From Nymphaea colorata (taxonomy: Eukaryota; Streptophyta; Magnoliopsida; Nymphaeales; Nymphaeaceae), in the NCBI RefSeq assembly GCF_008831285.2, contig NC_045142.1, positions 15,131,354 to 15,195,353 on the forward strand: a stretch of DNA of 64,000 nt. The letters are read 5' to 3'. The position numbers and the translations under genes were made by a program. A model generated the notes under the pieces. That model made no database searches and had not been told where the DNA came from. It saw only the letters and a program-made list of their open reading frames with translations. Positions 12,001 to 21,219 of the stretch are shown one piece after another (position 1 is the first letter of the stretch; every line of letters starts with the position of its first letter).

Positions 12001-12664
12001 TTTTGAGTTTACCTGGAACATTGATCACATGAGAGTTTGCTCCGGTGTCAGGAAACCAGTCTTGATTAGTAGGATCAACGGTTTTCATAGCAGCAAATGC
12101 CTGTGGCATATCACGTGGTTGATAAGCATGATCAAACTTGTGATAACATTTAAAGGCACTATGATTATTTAGGCCACAAATCTGACATGGTACCTTGGAT
12201 GTTTTCTTCTCTCCATTGGCCGACCCTTGCTGATTTCGAGTCTGAGTTGCTGAGTTGCTGAATTGAACCTACGTCCCTTGTAGTTGAACTGACTATTTAT
12301 TGTTGTTGGTATTGCGCAAATTGTTGTTGTAGTGCCTTCTATTATTTTGATTGCTGGATTGTTGTGTGAAGAATGTGATTTGGTTGTTCATCCTAGTAGC
12401 TCCTACATGTAGATCTTTGATTGTTTCATGCCCTTGAAGTAAAGAGACCACATCAAGGTAAGATGGAACTGGCGGCTTGAGGATGGAGGTCATAAACGAC
12501 TCATATCCTGGTCCAAGGCCATTAACGAGCCAAAACACCTTATCGTTGTCCCCAAGAGGCTTCCCTATTGCTGCAAGTTCATCACATATAGCTTTAAAAC
12601 CAGTAACATATTCAGTGATAGGTTTATCTTGTTTACATATTTTATTTGCCAGCCTGACAACTTT
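9037..12664 (-). pseudogene. Ty1/copia element A gag-pol, fragmented
   Basis: Read on the minus strand the order is gag, protease, integrase, reverse transcriptase, RNase H, the Ty1/copia order. Visible are gag sequence ending near 12293 with an ICDELAAIGKPL block; a zinc knuckle CQICGLNNHSAFKC near 12150; protease DTGA in WFPDTGANSHV near 12050; a WHGxIGH zinc start near 11650; integrase segments at 10959-11309; RT start with WVFKTKLKGDG at 10201-10881; an intact YVDD near 9930; RT end at 9500-9892; and a degraded RNase H with QLADHLAKPL near 9110. Multiple stops and shifts break it. Gag is truncated at the N-terminus near 12664 by an inserted AT-rich repeat, and no 5' LTR or PBS remains. 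Closest in style to element C. Confidence 0.85.
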
Positions 12665-12905
12665 ATAGGCTAGGCCTGACTCCACTTGATAATATATATA
12701 ATTATATCTTATGTATTTTTTCATTATAAATATTATGTTTGTATATCAAATTTATATATTGTATATATTTTTTATTATAATCTGATCGGGTTGGGCCTCA
12801 CCTAGCCCTAAGCCTTGATGGAGGGCCATGGGCACAGGCTTCAGGTTAGCCCAAACCCTTCTTTGAATCTGGCCTGGCTGGGCCAGCACACTGCCCAGCC
12901 CTATA
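12664..12905. mobile_element. MITE-like insertion truncating element A gag
   Basis: A unit of about 240 bp begins TATAGGCTAGGCCTGAC and ends CAGCACACTGCCCAGCCCTATA. The reverse complement of the right end starts TATAGGGCTGGGC, so the ends are imperfect inverted repeats. GGGCTGGGC words are common at ends of plant hAT-like non-autonomous elements. The core is AT-rich. The coding signature of gag stops exactly here. No 8-bp target duplication could be confirmed. Confidence 0.35.
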
Positions 12906-13693
12906 CTTAACTTTGCATTTAAGAAGCTGGAATCATGACATTTGGATCACTTGTTTCATTCAAATTGTTAATGTGTGTGGATAGTCCCAACAATAAGTGA
13001 TTCTCTTGTGCGCACATGAAAAATGGCCCATGCATGTCAACAGAATCAGTCGGGTGCGAACCACTCCTAGTATGCTAAGTGGATTAAAGACTTGCTTATT
13101 TCTAGACAAAAGCTGGTGGTAAGCTGCTTCAGAATGGTCAATCTCCAAAGTCTACTTGCATGAGAGAATAGGGCCATGACTAGTTAGTACAAGTCTGCAC
13201 TCCTACAGGCCCCCTTCCGGGCATGGTTTTAGTTCAACAGAAGCCTTCAAAAGTTACACAGTCACGTTTAGATTTTAAAAGATCGTGCAGTTAAGGAATC
13301 TGAAAACCCACCAAAAAAGTTTTGGTAGCAATCAATGAACATTACATATTTATGTACCTTTCAATCCAAAAGGTGATCAACTTGAAATGTTTTTAATAAT
13401 CTTTGTAAGTAACTGTGGAACTGTTTGACTGGAAAAGTTTGAATTGTTCAGGCTTTGCCATTTTACTTGAAGCTCAAAAGAGTTGGAGGTCATTGAGTTG
13501 TATTTGCATTGGCCATTAAGAAATTGAGCTAAGCATCGCAAATTCATGCACTAAAAGTAGTCATGGTTGAACACTTAAATTTATTAGGAAGAACAAGATT
13601 GAAACTCTAGACTCATTCAGTTGCAAAACATTTCCATGAACATGTCCACTCGATGGCTACAAAATTTACTGCAGTCCAGATTAACTGGGTTTC
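12906..13693. other. No gene recognised
   Basis: AT-rich sequence between elements A and B. Open frames stay under 65 codons with no motif. Confidence 0.3.
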
Positions 13694-13790
13694 TGAAGAA
13701 CTAAAGAGGAAGAAAGGGATATTCAAGGATATCCAGATTTAACATGGTTCAGCCATGAAGGGGTTACGTCCATAGACAAGGCACACTCCA
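13694..13790 (-). mobile_element. Truncated 3' LTR (R-U5 part) of copia element B
   Basis: The 97 bp from TGAAGAACTAAAGAGG to GGCACACTCCA match the segment next to the primer-binding site at 17719-17815, including AAAGGGATATTCAAGG and GGATTACGTCC/GGGTTACGTCC. In minus orientation this is the 3' end of an LTR. It joins RNase H sequence directly at about 13791, so U3 is missing. Confidence 0.6.
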
Positions 13791-16700
13791 GAAGCAATTT
13801 TCTCATGGGCATAATGGCAATCGATCTCAATGCACTTTGTACATTCATGAAGATAGGATTTGTGACAATATGTCAGCCTTGTTGTGGCAGTGTAAAATCA
13901 TGGGAAGAGATACCTCAAATCCCATTTCAGTAAGCTTACTAGCTCCTACAGCCATAGCTTTTATACCCTACCTTTGCACTAGATGAGGCGATAATGTTCA
14001 TTTTTTTTTCTTTTCAATGCAACCAAGTTTCTCCCAAGAAAAACACAATATTTAGTAGTAGATTTATTATCGTTGGCATCTCCAACCCAATCAACATTTG
14101 TATACCTAGTGATAAGAGTGTGACTGTTCCTCTTATACCATAAGCCCTGACAAGGAGACTTCTAAATGTCTCAGAATTTTATCAATAGTCTTCTTGTGCG
14201 ACTATTTGGGATCCTGCATATGGTGTCTTACCAAACTAATTGTGTGAGCAATGTCAGGACAAGCTACTAATAAGGTAGATAAACTTTCCAATCAATCTTT
14301 GAAATCTCTGTTTGTCTACCTTAGGGTCCTTATCATTGCTAGTAAGTGATGGTTTGGCTTCCATAGGCATGTAAGCAGGGCAAGCTCCAGATTTTCCTGT
14401 GTCCTTGAGAACATCCAAAGCATACTTGCATTGTGAAAAGAAGATCCTTTTGTGGGATTGAGCAATTTCAATCCCCAAAAAATATTTCAACTGTCCTAGA
14501 TCCTTGATATCAAATGGTTTATGCATATATTTCTTAAGAATGGAAATTTTAGCTTCACTACTTCCTCTAGTAACAATGTCATCTAGATGAACAAGGACAT
14601 TAGTGATGTGACTACCTTTCTTCTTGATTAATACAAATTATTTGAATGACATCTTTTACCGTACTGTTTCACAAGAGCTCCACCAATTTTGGCATATCAT
14701 GCTCAGAGAGATTGTTTTAGCCCATATATGAATTTGTTCAGCCTACAACCAAGCCATTTGCTTACTCGGGATGTCCAGGTGCAGTTGCATGTAATTTCTT
14801 CTTCAAGCTCCCCTTGCAACAAGACATTTTTTACCTCATGCTGATAAAGATTCCAGTTGTGGTTTCAGGCAATAGAGATGACAATTCTGAATGTGTTCAT
14901 TTTTGCTATAGGTGAAAAGATTTCATTATAATCTATACCATATGTCTGTGTATACCCTTTTGTAACCAACCTAGCTTTACATCTCTCTATGGATCCATCA
15001 CTTTTGTGCTTAATCTTGTACTGCCATTTGCATCCGATTGGTTTGTGATCTTTAGGCAAGGTGACTATGGCAAATGTTGCGAATGTTGTTTCTTCTAAGA
15101 GCAACAAGTTCTTCTCTCATTGCAGCTTGCCATTCAGCTGATTGGTTAGCCTCATGGTATGACCCTAGTTCATGATTATAGGAGATATGACTGAGAACAG
15201 CTCCATGATGTGAAAATGATAATATCCAACTTGCTTTTCAATAGGATGAGCAACAGTCATGTATGTGACATAGTCTTGCAAGTGTCTATGAGGACATGGC
15301 ACTCTCTCAGAGCATATGGGTTGACATTGAATGTCACTGTGAGGTTCATTCTCATTGCCTATATTGGTCCCATCATTCAAGTCTGGCTCAATGGTTTCAT
15401 TGTCCATACTTCGTTCCGAATTGAAATTTCGGTTCTTACCATTACCTCGATCTTAGGTTCTTACCATTACCTCGATCTTAACTATTTCCTTGGATGTGTA
15501 GGAGATCATAATACTCACTCAAGGATGGCAGAACATGCTCCTCCTCACTATGATTGTCACGGCAATCTAAGTGATGCTATGTGATGTTTATAGTAAGACT
15601 CGTCTTTGTTAAATTTCACATTGCGAAAAACAATAAACTTGTTAGTTTCAGCATGATAGCATTTATTTCTATTTGAAACATTAATGCTCTAGTAACTTCT
15701 AGAAGGTGACGATTGTTCTATTCAGACGCACAAGTAAATTGATGACCAATACCATTGTTGCACATAAACTACTTAAAATCATGATTTTATGTTTGGTCCC
15801 TTTATCAGAGCACAAGCACTTAATTTTCTTGTTAACCCAATTTCAATCATTTTGCAAAATAGTTTGATTTTTTCCAAAATTTGATTTTTAGATTTTAGGA
15901 GATAAGGCCAAGTAGTTTTGGAATAATAATCTATGAACAATAGATAATACTGAAAATTTGTTTTCAACATAACAGATGCAGGACTCCATACATCAGAATG
16001 AATTAAATCAAAAGATGCGAAAGCAATGCTACTAGAAATATTAAAAGAAGGTCTAGACAAAAATGCATACTGACACACATCACACACACTGCAATTAAAG
16101 CCTAGATGAGAGAATAAAAGTTTCAATGATCTAGTGGATGGATGACAAAGCCTAAAGTGCCATCTTTTAGCTTTCTTATTCCTAGCATGCAAAGCAAATG
16201 ACTTTGACTGACATAGTAGAGACCGCTTTTCACAAATCCTTCACCAATCGTCCATTGACTCTTCAAATAAAAAAATAATAGACAATTCAAATCACATGTA
16301 ATACATGCAGCAGACATGAGATTAGCACACATATTGGGCATGCAAACTACTTTATTGTTCACGGTTTTACCAAAAAAGAAAAAGTGTGTTTCCAATGCCT
16401 TTGACAGCCATGGAGAGCCATTGGCTGGGACACAAAGTCATCAATCTCAGATAACTTTGTGTCTATTAAGGGATCTAGTATGTTGCACATATGGTTAGTA
16501 GCCCTTGAATCAATGTTCTAGGTAACCAACTCACCAATATTAGAGTCTTAAGTATATGAAAGCACACCTATATTGTCATGGGAGCTCGAACCAGTCACCA
16601 CCATACCTGCTATCTTTAAGTTCTAAAGATCCTTAATCATACCAGCAAGCTTATCCAAAGTCGTGATGCCTTTTTCTTGCTTGCTTGGTTTCTCAGTAGG

Positions 16701-17654
16701 AGTCTTGAAAGAAACCATAAGCTCTTAATTGGGAACCATTGATGGCATGGAGAGCCGAGCCTTTTTCTTCATTTTCACATGCTACCTGCTTCTTTTCAGG
16801 TTCCTAATGAAAGAAGAACAGGTTTCATGGGAGTGTCCATTTTTCCTACAATGTTCATACCTCAACCTTTATTATTCTCATAATTTTGTCCTTTGGAGTT
16901 ATGTGTTCGTACCTTTAGGTTGACTACCAGCAGCAAATGCAGCCTTTTTAGAATGCTGTACTTGAGAGTAATCATTGTTGGAGGGGTTCATTACACAACT
17001 CCTTGACTCCTCATGCATGAGAAGAGAACAGACGATAGAGAGTGAGGACAGGTCTTGAGTCATGAGAAGCTGTGATCCAGTGGCTTTATAATGGACCTAG
17101 GCAGTGAGGATTTTAAAAATCCTTTCTTGTTCCTTTTGCTTTTTAGACTTTATTGGATCAGTAGTGCTTGGAAGATAGGCATGAAATTTGTCCCATAAGC
17201 CTATTAAACCATTGAGGTATTCACTCATAGGTTGATCCTCCTTTTTTGCATCCCTAATCTCTTGAGAGATTTAAAACATGTGAGCAATGTTGTATTGTTC
17301 ACTATATAGATCTCTTGCAGCATTCCAAATGGCTTCACTGGAATCAAGAAACATGAAACTCTTGGCAATTTTAGGCTCCATTGAATTTATAAGCCAAGAC
17401 ATAATTAAGTGATTCCCTAACTCCCATTCATCATGTTTGGGATCCATTGTCTATGGCCTTAGTCTAGCCCATTAATTAACCTAACTTGGATTTGTTATTA
17501 AGAAATTGTGCAGCAGCTTTTGACAATATAAATAACCATCTAATAGCATGCTGGTGATCTTGAGATTTGGGGTACTTGGTTCATGCACAATGATCTTCTG
17601 ATCATCACCTTGAGTAGCTTAAACGGTGTTGTCCATGGATTCGTCAGATGCCAT
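13791..17654 (-). pseudogene. Ty1/copia element B gag-pol, fragmented
   Basis: Minus-strand order: gag begins at an ATG near 17654 (MASDESMDNTV) and runs to a zinc knuckle YEHCRKNGHSHETC near 16840, whose first Cys is Tyr. Next is a protease DSRATNHM near 16500 (family DSGA, so Gly is replaced). Integrase at 15779-16192 has a WHFRLCHPS zinc start and HSDVWSP with the first catalytic Asp kept. RT starts at 14865-15107 with [14 protein letters not shown], the active-site strand near 14590 reads HLDD instead of YVDD, and the RT end is at 14254-14526. The RNase H tail KCIEIDCHYAHEKIAS is near 13800-13850. Numerous stops and shifts make it inactive. The RNase H C-terminus and U3 are deleted. Confidence 0.85.
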
Positions 17655-17706
17655 TGCCAAGCATGGGATGAGGAACACAGACGTTCAAATAATAATAACT
17701 AATAAT

Positions 17707-17718
17707 GCTTTGATACCA
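17707..17718 (-). other. Primer-binding site of element B (degenerate tRNA-Met type)
   Basis: On the minus strand TGGTATCAAAGC directly follows the LTR end TTCTTCA. It differs by one base from the TGGTATCAGAGC that pairs with the 3' end of initiator tRNA-Met in most plant copia elements. Confidence 0.7.
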
Positions 17719-18060
17719 TGAAGAACTAGAAAGGAAGAAAGGGATATTCAAGGAGATCCAGAATTAATGAGGTTGATCCATGAATGGATTACGTCCACAG
17801 GCAAGATACACTCCAACTTTTTTCCTATTCACTGTGAGAGAGCATTACATTATACATCCTCCACATAGCCTCATGCAAGATGAAAAGAAAAAAAAATCCT
17901 TTCAATGGTACAAAGAGGAAAATGCCAAGAGTAATCCTATCAAAATCCTCCACATAGCCTCATGCAATCCTATCAAAATGCCATCCATTGGGGTGATTGG
18001 CTCCTAATTTGATGGTTCTAGCAACAACATTGCCCTGGTCATGCTCTGCCTACAACACTA
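17719..18060 (-). mobile_element. 5' LTR of element B (outer edge uncertain)
   Basis: The inner edge is fixed by the PBS at 17707-17718 and by the 97-bp match to 13694-13790. It contains a direct repeat of TCCTCCACATAGCCTCATGCAA starting at about 17858 and 17949. The outer end is only estimated, because the partner LTR lacks this part. Confidence 0.45.
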
Positions 18061-19081
18061 GAGTACAAACATTCAACAATAAATTGAACAACATATTGGA
18101 GAAGTTAACAAAATGCGATGCTGCAAGTTAATGTTATAACCCATCAACAAAAACGATGAATACAAGATGAATAATATGCCAATATTCTTAATGCCTGTGT
18201 CATAAGAAACAAACAAGTGAAATACTTGCACACATTATCAATTAGCAATGACCAACAATACTATATTAGATTGATTTCCATTTATACACCACAGGAAAAA
18301 GTTCCTAAAATGATAAATGAATGCATAGAAGTGTGATGATGTTATATAACATTCGTTAGAAAATGCTCCAGAAAATAAATTTTCTGATCATATGTGTCTT
18401 TAAAATCGTCATTTAGGTTCTTGTCCTTTAGGGCATTTCATGTTCTTCATTATCAATTTTCTACACAAGGAGGTTTTGGGGAAGGAAGGAAGGAAGAGGC
18501 AAGGATAGAAGAAAAAAAAACAATAAAAGGAGGAGGAGGAGGAGGAGGAAGAAGAAGAAGAAGAAGAAGAAAGAAGACTGACAATTAGAAAAAAAAAGAC
18601 ATTGAGGGGCTTTCAGTGAAGCCCCTCCATCTGATTAAGTGAGGAAAGTTGAGGCTGACGGGTCAAATTCCACCTGATGGTGGAATCCACCCAACCTATC
18701 TGCCCACCTTTACTGTCCGATTTAAAACGATCAGACATCTAGCACCCAAACCTAAGAGAACAACTGGTGTAACACTCTGTTCAAAGAACGATTTGTTCTC
18801 ATAATTGTGATCCTCACCAAATGCGCGACAGAAGACACAAGGAACAAATGATATTTCGTCCTTGAAGGAAACTTTTGTCTGTTCTTACGAGAAACCACCC
18901 CACCCTTGGAACACACTGCATGTTTTCTTTTTCGATGCCCTCGTGCTTTTCTCCTCCTCCCTCTCTTGATAGCTCACGGCTGCTTGCTTTTGTAGGAATC
19001 ATAGGTTCTTCTTCCCTCTTCCCATATCACAGGCTAAAATATCTCTCTCCTTCCCTCCTAGTTCCACTTCAATCTTTCTTC
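18061..19081. other. No gene recognised; (GGA)n/(GAA)n tract
   Basis: Holds a GGA/GAA microsatellite at about 18527-18572 and a perfect ATTCCACC-TGAT-GGTGGAAT hairpin near 18668. The last 300 bp are pyrimidine-rich and GC-richer, like an untranslated leader, and are interrupted at 19081 by element D. No product is identifiable. Confidence 0.3.
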
Positions 19082-19147
19082 TTTTGGGATTTCCCCATCT
19101 GGATAGTCCTGCGTCGATACAGGTCCATATCCGTTTCGGACCCTAAG

Positions 19148-19155
19148 TATAAATA
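19148..19155 (+). promoter_or_regulatory. TATA box in element D LTR
   Basis: TATAAATA within CCCTAAGTATAAATACTCG, conserved exactly in the right LTR at 25544-25551. Transcription would be expected to start about 30 bp downstream, leaving a leader of roughly 75 bases before the LTR ATG at 19257. Confidence 0.65.
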
Positions 19156-19256
19156 CTCGTGTCTTGTGATGGTGTGAGATACATCAAGTTTTTACCGTCT
19201 GGGTAATCGGTCCCCTTAGCCATACGTGAATTGCCTGTCCCCATCACTGGGCTGCT

Positions 19257-19380
19257 ATGGCTGAGGAGAGAAACCCATTGCCGCCGCCGCCACCGCCAAT
19301 GCCGCTGGAGAACGACTCTATGGGGACTGTAGCCGTTCTTCCAACAGCCACCGACATTCAGTCGGCGGTCACCTCTACAG
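19257..19380 (+). CDS. Putative LTR-encoded first exon of element D gag
   Basis: ATG at 19257 opens 41 codons plus one base (MAEERNPLP..., then a proline run, then ...TDIQSAVTST), ending ACAG|GTTCTT. The equivalent frame in the right LTR (25653-25770) is also open, with the same phase despite a 6-bp deletion. Splicing to the acceptor TTTGCAG|TG at 21219/21220 supplies two bases, completes a Val codon and continues into gag (SGSNYFNGSNSIPLLDD) in the correct frame. The intron would be 1839 nt and would remove the LTR end, the PBS and the leader. Alternative: gag starts unspliced at an in-frame ATG at 21186. The phase match is seen; splicing itself is inferred. Confidence 0.5.
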
Positions 19381-19487
19381 GTTCTTCTTCTGCCCTTATG
19401 AAACACATGAATCATGAATGCTGATTTTCGATTTCTGCATTTTCGTTTTTTGTGCACTATCTTTGATTCCTCGCAAAGTTCCAACAA

Positions 19488-19503
19488 TGGGTTATGGGCC
19501 CAC
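19488..19503 (+). other. Primer-binding site of element D matching the initiator tRNA-Met anticodon arm
   Basis: One base after the LTR end, TGGGTTATGGGCCCAC is perfectly complementary to the anticodon stem-loop of plant initiator tRNA-Met (GUGGGCCCAUAACCCA, from my knowledge of that tRNA). After a 2-base offset the match continues with CACGC. The usual 3'-end site TGGTATCAGAGC is absent here. Drosophila copia is known to be primed by a half-molecule of this same tRNA, cut in the anticodon arm. Confidence 0.7.
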
Positions 19504-21219
19504 ACCACGCTTCCACTGCGCGTGTTTCCCTTTGCATTCTGTCTTCATGCAAAGGGAATAGGGCAGAAACTAGGGGCGCCAGATTCTGGCCTAAGGCAGG
19601 CATCGGCCGGCCATTAGGCGACAGCCGGACCTCTGCGTCCTGGCGCGACCCGCTGGCAGCCACCCACGCCGTTGGGTGGCCTGCCAGTGGTCTTTTTTGG
19701 CGCCGTTTCAGCCGCTCGACAGAGGGAAAAGAACTGGAGAAGGAACAAGGAAGAGGTTGGCCTTCCGTTGAAGGGCGACTGAAGTAATGGAGGCCACCGG
19801 CAGGTTCGCCGTCATCGGACGGCCCCGAGAGCACCCGCCGGCGTCCACCCAAAGTCGCCTGTCGCCCTCCCCACTGCCGTTTTTTTTTTCAAATCATGCC
19901 CTAATCTGCAAAATAGGGCACTGGGAGGGCGACAGCCAGTCATAAGTATGTCGGCGACTTAGCCGTCGTCGGACGGCGCCGTGAGAGTCGCCGGCGCCCA
20001 CCCAAGTCTTCCCTCAGCCCGTCGGAGAAGAACCCGCCGTTCCCTGCGTTCGGTGTTTTGCAGAGGAGCGGCGGTTTCTTGCTGCCTGAAACCGCTCGCT
20101 CGGTCGAGCGGGAGACGGTCGGACCCGGGTCGGGTCATGTTGACCCGACCCGGATCCATAATGCTTAATAAAAAAAAATTTCTCGTTGCCGCTCGTCTTC
20201 CGCCCGCCCGCCTTTTTTGATTTCCTTTTGGATCGGGTCGGGTCCGGTCGGACCCGAATCGTATCCATTCGGTCTGTTTTTTAAAACAGAACCGATTCGG
20301 TCCGTTTCAGAATCGATTCGATCCGTTTCAGGACCGGTTCAGACATTTTGGGACCGATTCAGATATTTTCTGGACCGGTTCAGTTGATTTTCAGACCGGT
20401 TCATTCAGTTTCAGAACCGATTCGAGTTTTTTCGAACCGATTCAAAGTTGTTTGAGACCAGTTCTTTCCCTTTTCGAACTGGTTCACCTAGTTTTCCACC
20501 GGTTCTAAGCTAGAGGAAGCTGGTATTTGTGGTTGTATGTCCATTTAAGGTATTTAATGGATTGGTTCGATCATTTTAGATTGATACGGGACTGATTCAT
20601 TATGTTTTATGGAGCTTTAATGAATAACTTAGATAGCATTAAGTTGATTATGCAGAAATGATTCATGTGATTCGTGTGTTTTATTTTATATGTGATTTTA
20701 TAACATATTCTTGTATCATGTTTTGTTTAGGATTATGCTAAAGTTAATTTTGTTGCATGATCATAAAGTTTATACGATAACGCTAATGTTAAGAGCCTAT
20801 GATTAGTTAAATCATGTCATACCTCACCAAAGTGACTACGCATGATTTAAAAGCACATTAGTGTTTCATGTTGTACTTATTCTCATTTGAAGTAGCATAA
20901 TTACCCAAAGGTAGTGTGTTATGTTCAGGAGAATAAGTAGAGTAAAATAGGAAAATCGATTCTTACATAGTTCTGTCATTTTACACCCAAAGGCGTTATG
21001 CTTAACTATAGTTTGAATTTACATTTCCTAGTTTTACTAGATAAAGTTAAGACGGAATACATGTGCGTATTAGGTATATTACCAAAGTAGTATCCTAATG
21101 ACCCCGGGTATTTGTCTTGAAAATAGTAGACATAAAGAGCCTTTTATTTAGTTTATTGTTCCATATGGTTTGTTTCATATGATGCATGTCAACTTATCGA
21201 TGTCTTTTGTCATTTGCAG
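19504..21219 (+). other. Element D leader, candidate intron
   Basis: GC-rich from about 19560 to 20240, with a roughly 155-bp spaced duplication of a GTCRTCGGACGGC..GCCGGCGYCCACCCAA segment (near 19810 and 19963), then AT-rich. It ends with the pyrimidine-rich acceptor context GTCTTTTGTCATTTGCAG. Open frames on both strands in the GC-rich part overlap and show no protein motif. Confidence 0.6.
20276..20510 (+). repeat. ACCGRTTC motif array in element D leader
   Basis: GAACCGATTCGG, GGACCGGTTCAG, GGACCGATTCAG, AGACCGGTTCAT and similar words recur about every 18-26 bp, roughly eleven times, separated by T-rich spacers. The spacing is irregular and the motif is half-palindromic (ACCGGT). Confidence 0.75.

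Larger units (their letters stand above)
19082..19486 (+). repeat. 5' LTR of element D
   Basis: Starts TTTTGGGATTTCCCC (the right copy has TGTTGGG) and ends AAAGTTCCAACA. It contains a TATA box, an ATG-initiated open frame and a splice-donor-like AG|GTTCTT at 19379-19384. Confidence 0.92.

Noticed and set aside
18394-18588. 64-codon frame rich in Gly and Arg
   Set aside because: It is translated GGA/GAA microsatellite.
19457-20268. Long GC-rich frames on both strands in the element D leader
   Set aside because: Opposite-strand frames overlap, amino-acid composition follows GC bias, no domains; the stretch is leader or intron.
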